Shown here: in pieces, positions 50,147 to 61,200 of the stretch
Layout: each line of letters opens with the position of its first letter
Numbering within the stretch: position 1 is the first letter of the stretch
NCBI GenBank assembly: GCA_033030425.1
Contig: JAUFSD010000005.1
Location: 310,001-374,000 of the forward strand
Origin: Verpa conica
Lineage: Eukaryota; Ascomycota; Pezizomycetes; Pezizales; Morchellaceae
Reading direction: 5' to 3'
Length of the DNA stretch: 64,000 nucleotides
Program-made: the position numbers and the translations under genes
Notes under the pieces: model-generated
The model's input: only the letters and a program-made list of their open reading frames with translations
Database searches by the model: none
Told to the model about the DNA's origin: nothing

Positions 50147-53100
50147 ATGGCTTCACCCGCTGCTGCTACCGTGGGTGATAGAAATCACAGCAATATGCGG
50201 TTTACAAACAACCTTTTAAACAACCAAGCTCAACAGGATCATGGATTCAAGTTCCCCGCTCATACCCCGCTCCGCTCGACTGAATCTCCTCTTTCGGCTC
50301 CACCCGACAGCAGGGCAACGCTCCAGCGTCGTTTTACAACTGATTCCATGAGACCTGCCCACCTCGAGATGGGCTGGGATACCCAAGGTGTCTTCCAAAG
50401 AAATCGGATGAACACCTCAGAATCATTGGATCTTGCCCCCAGCTTTCAAAGGCTTCAGGTTACAGACTCGTTGGAGGCCGAGGTATGTATTCTTCCCGGA
50501 CCTCATGTCTAAACCTCAGTACTAAGTGTCATAGACTCGTCAAAAATTCCAGATGGTTCGTTTGTTCAGCTGTTATTAGAGACTCCTTTATAAAACTTAC
50601 TAACCATATGCGAAGCTACAACAAAAACAACAGGAATTGGAGCATAAACGTCAGCAGAGGAGGGTATTCGAGAATCAGATGGCTATCCTCCACCTCCAGC
50701 AGCAAAAGGATGAGCAAGAAATCATGCGTATTGCTCAGGACCTCGACCGCGACCGCCAAGCTATCCAAGGAAATGGCCATAATGGTTTTAAACCTACGAC
50801 TGGACGTGTACCGACAACTCCCCCCGAACTTCGTGATGGTACCTCGGGTTTTGAATTTGTTCCTTCAAGTACTGGAATGCCTGTAGCTTCTGCTCTTGCA
50901 ACACCGCCTGGTAGTGGACGTCGTGACGGGCGTCAGCTTATGACACCTCCTACAGATGACGGTAACCTTTTCATGCCCCATAAGCCCTCAAGGTCTGTGC
51001 CTGCATCTAGGCGTAACTCGGATGAACATGACATCATGGGAATACAGGATCAGGCTCCTATTGGCCAGCGGTCTAGCATCAGGTAGGCACCTTTTGATTC
51101 CCTTGATGATTTTATTGACCTTTTGAAGAAACTCTCTACCAAATGGTGCTATTGCCAGACCTGGTGGTCAGCAATCAGACCCTACTTCATCACACCTTGG
51201 ACTGGGTCAAATCGACACTACTGGCTTTCTTTTCGGCGGCGAAGTTGACAAGAATGGCAATGCCAAGAATACGCAATCTCCGAGCAATGCGTTGAAGACT
51301 TATCTTCAAATGACTGACGCTGATGATTTTCCCGTCTTGGTGCGTCGTGATAGCTTTCCTGGGATTGTAGTGATCTTCTAGCCCTCTTGATATATGTCTA
51401 AAGACTAACCTGTCTCAAGCTTTCTGCCTCATCGGCTGCGCTCGATCTTGCTCTTTCCCAGAAATCCAAAGCTCAAGAACCTCAGAACAATGGAGGGAGC
51501 TGGAGTGGTTTCCGTCACCGCCCCGCCCAGCACAGTCTGCCGGCAAACAATTATCCGTATACACCAGCGAGCAAAGCCTCGCCTAAAGTTACAGTCCCAC
51601 AGACAGATTCCCCAACAACTTTCCGTCGTTATGAGGATAAAAGCTTTCCTCAATTCTCCGAAAATCTAGAAGCAAAATTAACACAGGGCAGTGAAGTTCC
51701 CCATGGGAATCAGAACAATATGCCAAGACTTCAGTCCTCTTTTTCGACTTCTGACATTCCAACTATGAGAACTACTGGCCATAATATGAGTGCTCAGAAT
51801 TTTGGCAGAATGCAAATGGAACGGCCCAGACATAGCCGTGAGCCATCAACTAGCGGTGAAATGTTGAATTCGGTACACAAACTAAAATTTCGTACTTTAA
51901 TATAATGGTGTAAGCTTACAAATATGTAGGGAAACCCGGGTCTTGCATTTGGTCCACCTCTCTCAGCTAGTGTTGGTCCAATGCCTGTTATGACACCTCC
52001 TGGGATTACACCTCTTCCTTCACCCGGGGTATATGGGGCGTACGGAAATATCAATATGGCAAATTCGGTCTTTCATGCAGCACCTTATGGATCTTATGGT
52101 CCTCTATATGCACAGGGGGCCAAGGTTGGCGATGTTGCTCAGCAAGCCCACAACGCACAAAATCGCAATGTTCCGAAGAGAACTCATGATGGAGAAGGTT
52201 TGTGCTAATTAAGAATGTATTGACAATGGCTTGCTAATAGTTTCTAGCAAATCGGTTTACCAATGTTCAGCTCGAGACTCTCAAAGGCGATATTTATGGC
52301 TATTGCAAAGACCAGCATGGGTGCCGCTACTTGCAGAAGAAATTGGAAGAACGCAACCCTCAATACGTTGAGATGATCTTCCGTGAAACACACGCCCATG
52401 TTGTTGAGCTTATGACTGGTAAGCTTTATCTACTACCTAATTTAGGACTTTCTAACAGTGACAGATCCCTTCGGAAACTATCTCTGCCAAAAACTTCTCG
52501 AGTTTGCCAATGACGCTCAGCGTACAGTTCTTGTCAACACTGCTGCCCCCAACCTTGTAAAGATTGCTCTCAATCAGCATGGAACTAGAGCTTTGCAGAA
52601 GATGATTGAATTTATTTCAACCCCTGAGCAAGTAAGTTTCTTCTATAAGTATAATTTGTGTTACTAGCTAACGAGTATGAAGATTGCTACTATTATCCGT
52701 GCACTTGAGAGCAAGGTTGTGGATTTAATCCAGGACCTCAATGGGAACCATGTCATTCAGAAATGTTTAAATCGCTTGAAGGGCCAAGACGCACAGGTTA
52801 GAAGAGTAATTATAGTGCAAATAATAATTGTGCTAATACTGTATAGTTTATTTTCGATGCTGTTGGCAGGCACTGTATTCCGGTAGGAACACACCGCCAT
52901 GGGTGCTGCGTCCTTCAACGCTGTATCGACCATGCATCTGGGGACCAGAGAGCACAATTAGTCCAGCAAATAACTGCTCATGCGGTTCAGCTTGTCCAAG
53001 ATCCATTTGGGAATTATGTTGTTCAGTACATCCGTAAGTACATGTGGTCTACCAGCGCCAACTCATGCTAACAACAATCTAGTTGATCTCAACGAGCCGA

Positions 53101-53696
53101 TGTTTTCTGAGCCTTTGATTCTTCAGTTCCGTGGACGTGTTTGTGAACTATCGAAGCAAAAGTTTAGCTCTAATGTGATGGAGAAGGTAAACATAACCCC
53201 CGGGAATTTTCGGTATATCAAACTAATTCGGCGCTAGTGTATTCGGGTTGCCCAACAATCAACCAAAGCAGTCCTACTTGAGGAAATGATGAACCATACA
53301 GAGATGGAGAAGTTGTTACGCGATTCGTACGCGAACTACGTCATTCAGACTGCTGTAATACTTCCTCGGGCCCTTTATATGTGACAGATTACTGATGCTC
53401 GATAGATTGAATACTCCGAACCACATCTCAAACAGCAGCTGGTTGATTCCATCAGACCAATCCTTCCATCGATCCGTATGACACCTTATGGACGCCGGAT
53501 TCAGCAAAAGATCCAAGCACCAGGGGCTCCGAACGGTCTTGTATTCCAGAACACAGGCCTTCAGAATGCAGGCCCTCCTGCTGGACCACCTCCCCGTTCG
53601 AACTCTTACAGCCAGCAGTCTGTTCGTCCGAATCCTGTACAACAGCAATCCTACCAAGGCCCCTTCCTCGATGGGAGCGCTCCATTTTATATGTGA
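50147..53696 (+). CDS. puf4: Puf4-type Pumilio RNA-binding protein
   Basis: PUF proteins bind UGUA-containing 3' UTRs in the cytoplasm and repress or destabilise the mRNA. Exons are 50147-50482, 50616-51082, 51159-51339, 51420-51872, 51930-52197, 52248-52418, 52465-52631, 52683-52796, 52847-53033, 53083-53186, 53238-53354 and 53406-53696, giving 951 residues with a closed frame. The N-terminal two thirds is low-complexity (Gln, Ser, Pro) with a short Gln-rich coiled segment near residue 115-150. The PUF domain starts near residue 568. Its repeats include YGYCKDQHGCRYLQKKLEE, DPFGNYLCQKLLEF, NQHGTRALQKMIEF, NGNHVIQKCLNRL, HRHGCCVLQRCIDH, DPFGNYVVQYI and DSYANYVIQTA. KDQHGCR and HGTRALQK match yeast Puf4 rather than Puf3/Pumilio. 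The C-terminus is Pro/Gln/Asn-rich. An ATG at 50140 in another frame is not used. Confidence 0.95.
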
Positions 53697-54648
53697 TTTA
53701 TTTCTGCTTTGACGACTTATATGTGGGTAACGGTTTTGCTTTATGAGACTTTGTTCATACGCTTTTTTCTTTCTTTCAAATTCCTGGGATTATGAAAGAG
53801 ATCAGACACGATACGAAACGACACGATAATATATGGGCGAGTGGAGGATCGCTCTTGTTGAATTATTGGGGAAACTGTTCTTTATGGATTTATGGCCACT
53901 AAAAATTTCTCTGGGTATGATGGTAGGTACGATGGAATGAAATGATTGAGAAATCATGCTATGGCTGTATATTATGTGTATGCAGGATTGCTGACTCGGA
54001 TTATGGTATTTGTACAATACTTACAAGTGTTTTCTTCTGGCTTAGACTAACGCTGTCTTTCTTTATCTCTCTTATCTGTTAAAAACATTTCCTGGCTCTT
54101 TTAAATCATGGTACTTGTCAATTAGTCTTGTTTTTATATTTGCTAAAATTATTTTCTGCTCTTCTTTTATTATACCAGCCTTTTACTAGTATTTTTTTTG
54201 TTTCTCTATACCGGGATGTACCAGTTGTATCGGTTCCGAATTGTCTATCTGTACGCTAGCTACTGTGAGGTTTCCTTTCTATGTTTCTTGTAGCTACCAC
54301 AAAGCATGGCATTGCTTTCCTGTATATAAATTCTTGTGGTTCCAGGAGTTTACTTGCTGGCTGTGATGAGCGAGGAGAGAGTGAAGGATAAATATTTTCT
54401 CATTGATTTGGGAACTGAGATGTACATCTGAAACATAGTACATTGACTTGCTTGAACTACCAGTAAGACACGGATCACAGCCGGTCACTCATTGATAGGG
54501 TCAGGGTTGATGACTGACGACGATCATTCCAGACTGAGATTTACGCATATCACGCTGGCAGAGCCTCAACCTTATCCAGTCCACCGATAAAACTCAAGAA
54601 AATACGACACCTCCGGAAATCCACCCCGCACACCACAAGCAATCAAAA
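53697..54648. other. PUF4 3' region and RRP4 upstream region
   Basis: A long T-rich stretch (53700-54300) that may be PUF4 3' UTR, followed by the RRP4 promoter. No gene was recognised. Confidence 0.5.
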
Positions 54649-55794
54649 ATGCCAATCTCGATCCTGCCTCCGCGGCAAATCCACACGAGCAAGTTCGCTG
54701 AATTCTCACGGCCCGACGACCATTCTGGCGTAGACGAAGAAGATGAAGATGAAGACATGGAAGGCGACATCCCCATGGGTGGCAGTGCGCCAACACAAAA
54801 GAGGAGGATCGGAGGACGGGTATCCATTGTGACACCCGGAGAGGTCGTCACAAGTGATCCGCAATGGATGCGAGGACATGGAACGTACCTTGCCGAGACA
54901 GAAGAAGGTGAAGGTTCCGGAACGAGTATTGTCGCTACAGTAGCGGGGATGGTGACAAAGACAAATAAGCTACTGAGTGTGAAGCCTCTGAGGGCTCGGT
55001 ATACACCTGATATTGGAGACTTGGTAGTAGGGAGGATTACAGAGGTTTGTTTCTCATCTTACGGTTCCGGGGGGGGGGGCAACAGCTGATGTGGGTAACA
55101 TATATAGGTACAATCCAAACGTTGGAAAGTCGATATAAACAGCACACAGACAGCTCACCTCCTTCTCTCATCTATCAATCTCCCCGGTGGTATCCTCCGT
55201 AAACGTACCTCCACCGATGAACTCCAAATCCGTACCTTCTTCTCAGAGGGCGACCTCCTCGTCGCAGAGGTCCAATCACTCTTCCAGGACGGCGCTGCAT
55301 CACTTCATACCCGTTCGCTAAAGTACGGGAAACTACGTAATGGATATTTCATCAAGGTTGATGCTAAAGGTATCCAACGCTCCAAATCACACGTTCTCAC
55401 ATTAGTGACGGCGAACGGCGGAGGGGAGGTTGATGTGATACTTGGTGTAAACGGGTATGTATGGATTGCGAAGAAGGTGACTGGGGCAGATGGGAAGAGG
55501 GATGGGAAGGAGGTTAGTATTACGAGGCTGGAGGAGGAGGCCTCAGAGGCGATTTATTCTTCGGTTAATGAGTTTATTCCCCCGGCCACACGGAGAGAGA
55601 TTGCGAGGGTGGGGAATTGTGTTAGGGCGATTGTGAGGCATGATATTAGGGTGGACGAGGAGATGTTGAATGCGGTTTATGAAGCGGCTGTGGAGGAGAG
55701 TATGGAGATGGATGAGGGTGGCGATGAGAGTTTGGAGGGGGACGGTGGGAGGAGGTGTGTTGAGAAGGCTTTGGTCTCTTGTATGAGGGCTTAA
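54649..55794 (+). CDS. rrp4: Exosome cap subunit Rrp4
   Basis: Rrp4 is one of three S1/KH cap proteins of the RNA exosome and guides RNA into the core for 3'-5' processing and decay in nucleus and cytoplasm. Exons are 54649-55044 and 55108-55794, giving 360 residues. The N-terminal region contains an acidic stretch (DEEDEDEDMEGD) and RVSIVTPGEVVTSDPQWMRG with HGTYL, the typical Rrp4 N-terminal domain. The S1 domain begins GDLVVGRITE and continues VQSKRWKVDIN across the intron, then LNxxL-like LLSSINLPGG. A KH-type GVNGYVWIAK is near residue 244-253. The C-terminal part has an acidic tail (EMDEGGDESLEGDGG). The length is normal for the family. No frame damage is visible. Confidence 0.95.
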
Positions 55795-57280
55795 ATCTGC
55801 TTATATGGCGTCAGGGGGTATATTATAGACCCTTGGTTGCGTTAATATCATAGTTCTCTTTTCAAAAGTTGTCTGTCATACACAAGTAATCCCAATCGTA
55901 CGACCATGCTTCGTAACCAATCTAGACAGTTTACAACTTTGATATATCAAATTTATTCTCCAGCCCCAATCCTAGTTATTGGGAACCAAGAAACAAAAAT
56001 AGGACAGGAATGGGAAAAGAAATTTCGAAAAAAAAAAAAAAATTGGTATTGTACAAACCACTTCATCTCCACTTCCACTTCCAGGTAGGCCATCATTCAT
56101 CTTCTATTCAGGAAAAAGAGAAAAGTAAAAAAAAAACGGAAAGAGAAATAAAAGAAAAAAGTAAAAAAAAGACGAGGTAAAAAAATATAAACACGAACAC
56201 GCCGATTTCCCCATGAGTAGGCGCCAATAACCCTGAAGATATATATAAAAAAAAGGGGGAGGGGAAAGAAATTGGGAAGAAAATAGAAAGAAAAAAACTG
56301 GCCGTCCCTACTCCACACCTGTGCAAAATAAAATGATAAAATAAAACAAAGATGAGAGAAAAATAAAAGAAGATAGAATCTGCTACTAGTAACTCAATCC
56401 TACCGGCCCCCCCTTCCCCCCGATCTCCTATAGTAAGTAATAAACAATAAAGACTAGTAAGTATAGTAGGTAGGTAAGGAGAGAAAAACGGGGGGGAGGA
56501 GAAGTGAAGAGTGTCAGGTTAAAGGGCAACAAAATAAAACCAGAAATGATCCCACTTTTTGTTTTTGTTGAAAAACCAGCAACCTAAAAAAAAAATCCAT
56601 CCTCAAGCTGAAGGATGAAGTAAAAAGAATAAAAATAAAAAATAAAAAGAATAATGCCTTCCGGGAATGATCAGTAAAAAGCTACAAGTCTCGATCTCCC
56701 GCCCCTATCATTCTTTTCAAAAGTGAGCAGGCGGTGACTTGTAACTCCAAACTTTGTAGAAAAAAAGGGAAGAAAGCAAAATGTGCAAATTGAAGAATAG
56801 AAAAAAAAAACATCATAACAGGCGTAAGCGCCTATATGCCTTTCCCCCTTCTTTCCCCCACCCCCCCGTCCGAGCCCATTCGCTAACCGGCGCTTGTAAG
56901 ATATGACATGAGAAGAATAAGATGAGACGGGAATTATGGGGGATAGTAAAATGATAATAGTAGAAAGGGGGTAAAAAAACAAACACAGAACGAAATGTAT
57001 AACACAGAAAACTCCCTTATATGGTAAAACCGAAGGAAAATGAATAAGAGAAGAAAAAAAAAGAGATAACCCCCCCAATTCCCAAGGCCAGGCCTAACAC
57101 CGATTTTTTTTTAAACAAAAGATACAAGAGAGACAATGAAAAAAAGATCATTAGTAATAATGCACCCAACATTAGAGTAGGCCAGCAGAACCCCACATAA
57201 CCCGTATCTCGACCTTTCTTCCTTCTTCCTCTCTTCATGTTCACTTGCATTCATTTACCTGTCTCATCCATACTTCCACA
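55795..57280. other. Purine-rich convergent interval between RRP4 and Ebp1-like gene
   Basis: No coding exon. From about 56100 to 57180 the plus strand is strongly A/G-rich, with many AAAAGAAAAAAG-like blocks, an uncommon bias for a 1-kb stretch. The two neighbouring genes converge here, so the right part would be T/C-rich 3' UTR of the minus-strand gene. Confidence 0.55.
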
Positions 57281-59671
57281 TCATAGACACGAGGCAAGCC
57301 TACTTTGGAATCGTATCCCCTCTGCCGCCGCCCACTCATGTAGGAACAGATACCCAAAGTTGAGTGCCTCAATCATTGTCGTATTCCGGTGCAAGGGAAG
57401 CTGGTATGGATGTTTATACTTCCCTAACTTAAGCGTTGCAGCGAGAGGATCCACAAATCTCTTTGAGCGTTGAGCAAACGTCTGCGGAAACTGGTTCTGA
57501 ATATCGTCGTGCGTGAGGTATCGCATACCATCCAGCCAGCAGTCTTTCAGCTCGCGTGCTTCCTTAATGATCGAAGACTTGTACCTAAGATACGCAGCGC
57601 GGTCATTACTGCTTCCATTGCCCGAGTCTGGGGTTGGAGCTTTGGATATTGTGTCTGGTAGCGGGAGTTTCTCGTAGGCGGCGATTTCCATATCAAAAAG
57701 GTGCTGCCGTATAGTTGCTTCGAGTTGCTTGCAGAGGCCATGGAGTGGAGGGTAAATAAAACTCTTTTCAGCAACAAACTTGGACAGCGGGACGATGGAC
57801 CGCCAGGTATCAATCGGGGGGGAACGTTGTTCAAGGGCCTTGGCCTCCTCCTCACACATGAAGGAGAGAATGTAACAAAGGACAGAGTCGACCGCCACAA
57901 CTGTTGCGTAGCGGGTCTTTTCCTTATCAGGCTGTGTCTCTGTTTGGTGTTTGAATGTCCGATCCGCTTCATATTTCGATAGCTTACCCCAATCCGCATA
58001 CCTACAATAATTTAGCCCCCAGTGTGCATGTGTATAAAGAAAAAAATGATTCTTAAGAATTAACTTACTTCTGATATTCAGTCCTAAACGCCTCAACCCT
58101 TGATTGGATCGAACTATCCAATGGCTTTCTCGGAATCCCATTTCTTTCATCCTTGCTTGGCGTTTGCGCGTGGCCCTCTGACCCTGTCCTTTTCAACGCC
58201 GTTGTATTAGGATGGCCATTAATTTTCTTCGGCGGGGTTGTGATATCCCTTTCCTTCGGAACCTTCAAAGCAGGCGATTTAAAAGCGGGCGATCTTCCAG
58301 ATGCAGCTGATACTGCCAGGCTATCAGATACCTTCGGGCGCTTTGTGGCTGGTGCCGGCAGGAGGTGATCCTCTTGGCGTGGTCGCTTAGGGTTAGGTCT
58401 CAGTAGCATCAAGGTCGCGACATCTTTCCCGCGTCTCTTGGGATACTTCATCCGGACAATTAGCGATTTCTTTTCCGATGCTACATTAATTGTAGGAGCC
58501 GGTGGGTATTTTGAAGCTGTTTTTGAGCCCCTCGGCAATGGCGATGATGGCTTAGGACTTGCTGGTCGCTTCTGTACGGTTTTCGAGGCAACTGGTTTGG
58601 GGGTTGTGTTGCCGCCAAGACCGCTTCTGGAAATTGTCTTGTTGCTGGGGGCTTTCGTGGGGGAAACATTTGTCTGGCGTGGAGAGCGCGACGATGGCGT
58701 GTTCGTGCTGGAACCTGGCAATTTCTTGCCCGGCACAACTGCCTTTCGGCCGGGCTTCTCGGTGTCAGACGGGGCGCGTTGTCGCTTGCGCGAGGAGCTC
58801 AAAGCAATTGAGCTCTCATAGCCATCGTCCCTCGTGACACCGCGTGACCTGTTGTCTTCCAGGAGGAGAGCCTCCTCAATAGCTTGTGGGAGTGTAGGGC
58901 TGAGGAGCGGAGGTAACGGGGGGAGGTTCGGGGTAGCTGGTGCAGGAGGCGGGGGAGGTGTTCGCTGTCTTCTCTTTGGTGGTGGTGGCTCATCCCGTGA
59001 GGGGCTTCTTCGAGCTTCTCTCGAGTTCCGTACCGTCTCCTGGGAGTCCACTGAACCCTCCTTGGACCTGTATAGATTTAGTTAGCAATTTTGTAGTTCC
59101 AGATCCTGCAGTCCCCCCTCTCGTGCGCGCACCAAGGAGTAGATAAAACTGACTTCTTATCCCCTGTCGTGATAGGGGAATTCTTTGACGTAGAGACAAC
59201 ACTCGTAGAAGCAGTAGGAGGGTTCGTCTTCGCGGGCATTTTCCCAGCCAATTTCCTATCCTTGTACTGCCCCAGGCTGAACTTCTTCTTCTCCGGAACC
59301 TTCGCGACCCCATTCGTTACAGCAGTAGAATTCCCACCCCTACCACCACCTCCGCCTCCGCCGCCTCCCCCCATAGCAGCTCCCCCATCATCGTCACCCC
59401 CTCTTTTCGAAGAGCCATTCACCAGAACCTTTGTCTCCAACTGCTCAGGACTATCCGGGAGCCACTTTCCCTCGTACTCTGGCCTGACCAACAACGTGGT
59501 GTACTCGTAGCACCAACACTTTTCAGCTTCGGTATGTCGGCAATGCCTCCCGCGCGGGTTAGGTATCCTATCCATGATTAGAGGCTTCGGGGGTAAGTTT
59601 AGCTTTGACAGACGCGCGCCGATGTCCTCGCCGTCGTCCGACGAAGCGGACGCGACGGCGGTGTGAGCCAT
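57281..59671 (-). CDS. Conserved fungal protein, possibly AFF4/Ebp1-like
   Basis: Exons on the minus strand are 59671-59154, 59067-58069 and 58001-57281, giving 745 residues with a closed frame. The N-terminus has PRGRHCRHTEAEKCWCYEYT (His/Cys-rich) and a Gly-run. The middle (about residues 170-500) is disordered and rich in Pro, Ser, Lys and Arg, with PPPPKRRQRTPPPPP. The conserved C-terminal domain starts YADWGKLSKYEADRTFKHQ. It contains YATVVAVDSVLCYILSFMCE and DTWRSIVPLSKFV, and ends EALNFGYLFLHEWAAAEG. The pattern of a KH..AD-like helix followed by a repeated aliphatic helix recalls the C-terminal homology domain of AFF4 and fission yeast Ebp1. Those proteins join ELL in elongation complexes. 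That link is my inference from pattern only. It could also be an unrelated conserved fungal nuclear protein. Confidence 0.6.
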
Positions 59672-61200
59672 TGTAGCGGTGGTCGTCGTGTAGGTGCACC
59701 GTGGAGTCCTGAGCGGGTGTTTTAAAAAATAAAAAAAACCGATCGTCCCTCCCCTTTCCCGTGAAGATGGTAACTATTATTCCTTTTTTTTCTTCTTCTT
59801 CTTTCGCACACTCTTTTTTTTTTTCCTTTTCTTTTCTTTTCCTCCTCCTCCTTCTTTACTTTTTTATTTTACTTTTTTTTGTGTTGTGGTGGTTGTGAGT
59901 AACCGGTCCGAGCGTTTGTACGGAGCGTGTTCGGGGATGGAGGTTAACAATTGAAGGTGAATCGTGTTGTAGGAGAGCAGGAGGTGTGGTAGAGGTGGTG
60001 GCAGCAGGGTGGTAGCAGAGCAGGGTCGGTGTCCTGGGACGGGTGTTTTTCCGTGAGGCTTAAACGCGGGCAGCGGGATGATGGGATGGAGGGGGGAGGG
60101 GGTGGGAGGTGGGAGGTGTGGAGGTGGATGGAAACGGACGGGATGACGCTCGGGGGAGGAGGGGGGTGGGAGAGGGAAGGGTTAGGGGTGGTGTCTGTAT
60201 GCAGCGATCGGATAGGTAGCAGTAGCAGCAGCAGCAGTAGCAGTAGCAGCACAAGAACCAGAACCCTACCAGCAGGAGCAGCAGGAGCAGCGGCGGCAGC
60301 AGCAGCAGCAGCACCACCACCAGAAGTAAGCACCGGAAATAGGAGGGTAACCCAGGAGAACAAACAAGTAGTAATAGTTGTAGGATAGAAAGGGTCCAGA
60401 ACGTCCACAGCAGTGATAGTAACCAAGCAGCAGCAGAAGAAGAAGAAGAAGCACCCGATAGCAACAGCAGCACTGATAGTAGCACCAGTACTCACACCGG
60501 CAGCAGAAGAGAGCGTGGGGAGGAGAATGAGAAAAAATAAAATAAAATAAATCTGCTGACGAGAAGCTGCAGCGACAAAAGTATGAATTTCTTAATGTCG
60601 CTCGCCTGGCGCGTTGGTGGGCGGAGGAGACACAGGACAGGCGTCAGACAGACAGGGTGATCGGTCCTGTAGGCGGTGTCGGTGGGTGGTGGAGGTGAAA
60701 GAAAGGAAATGTGCAGCAGCAGCAGCAGCAACCCGGCAGTGAGCTTTGGCTTAGACCGGATCTCAGAAGTAGAGCCGCCCACGTTTCTGGGAGCGGGGAT
60801 GGCGCAGCTTGGGATGGGGATGCGAGCCTAGCCCAGCCTAGCACAGATTCGTCGCCTCTGTTGAAATCTGCAGCAGTGTTGTATGTACCTGTTTGCCCTG
60901 GATCTGACCTCGCGTTGAGAACCGGGCCCCTGCTTGGTTATGTAAATATCAATATACCGGTCTGTCTGGGGGCTGTCGCGATAAATTTGATGGGGAGAGT
61001 TCTGAAACGAAGCGAGAAACAAGCTTATACACAATGAAAGGGACAATAATAATAGTAGGGAAAGGGAAACAAAGCAACAAGAGAGAAAACGTTTCTGGAG
61101 GGCAACACCCTGGGCCAGATGTAAAACAATAGACCGACTTGACTACCCACAGATTTACTGCCGTGCGTTGATACCGAAAACGGTACCAAGGGTTCATTTT
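59672..61200. promoter_or_regulatory. Upstream region of the Ebp1-like gene with microsatellites
   Basis: The first 200 bases hold C/T-rich tracts. From 60000 to 60740 the plus strand is G/A-rich with AGC and GAA microsatellites. Open frames through this stretch encode only homopolymeric residues and are not genes. No RNA gene was recognised. Confidence 0.45.
60213..60320. repeat. AGC/AGT microsatellite cluster
   Basis: Interrupted AGC/AGT repeats at 60216-60250 and AGC/AGG/CGG repeats at 60270-60313, then CACCAC. A further GAA run lies at 60433-60451 and an AGC run at 60714-60730. Confidence 0.85.

Noticed and set aside
60029..60495. Open frames through the AGC microsatellites on both strands
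   Set aside because: They encode only runs of Ser, Ala or Leu from simple repeats and lack conserved sequence or splice context.
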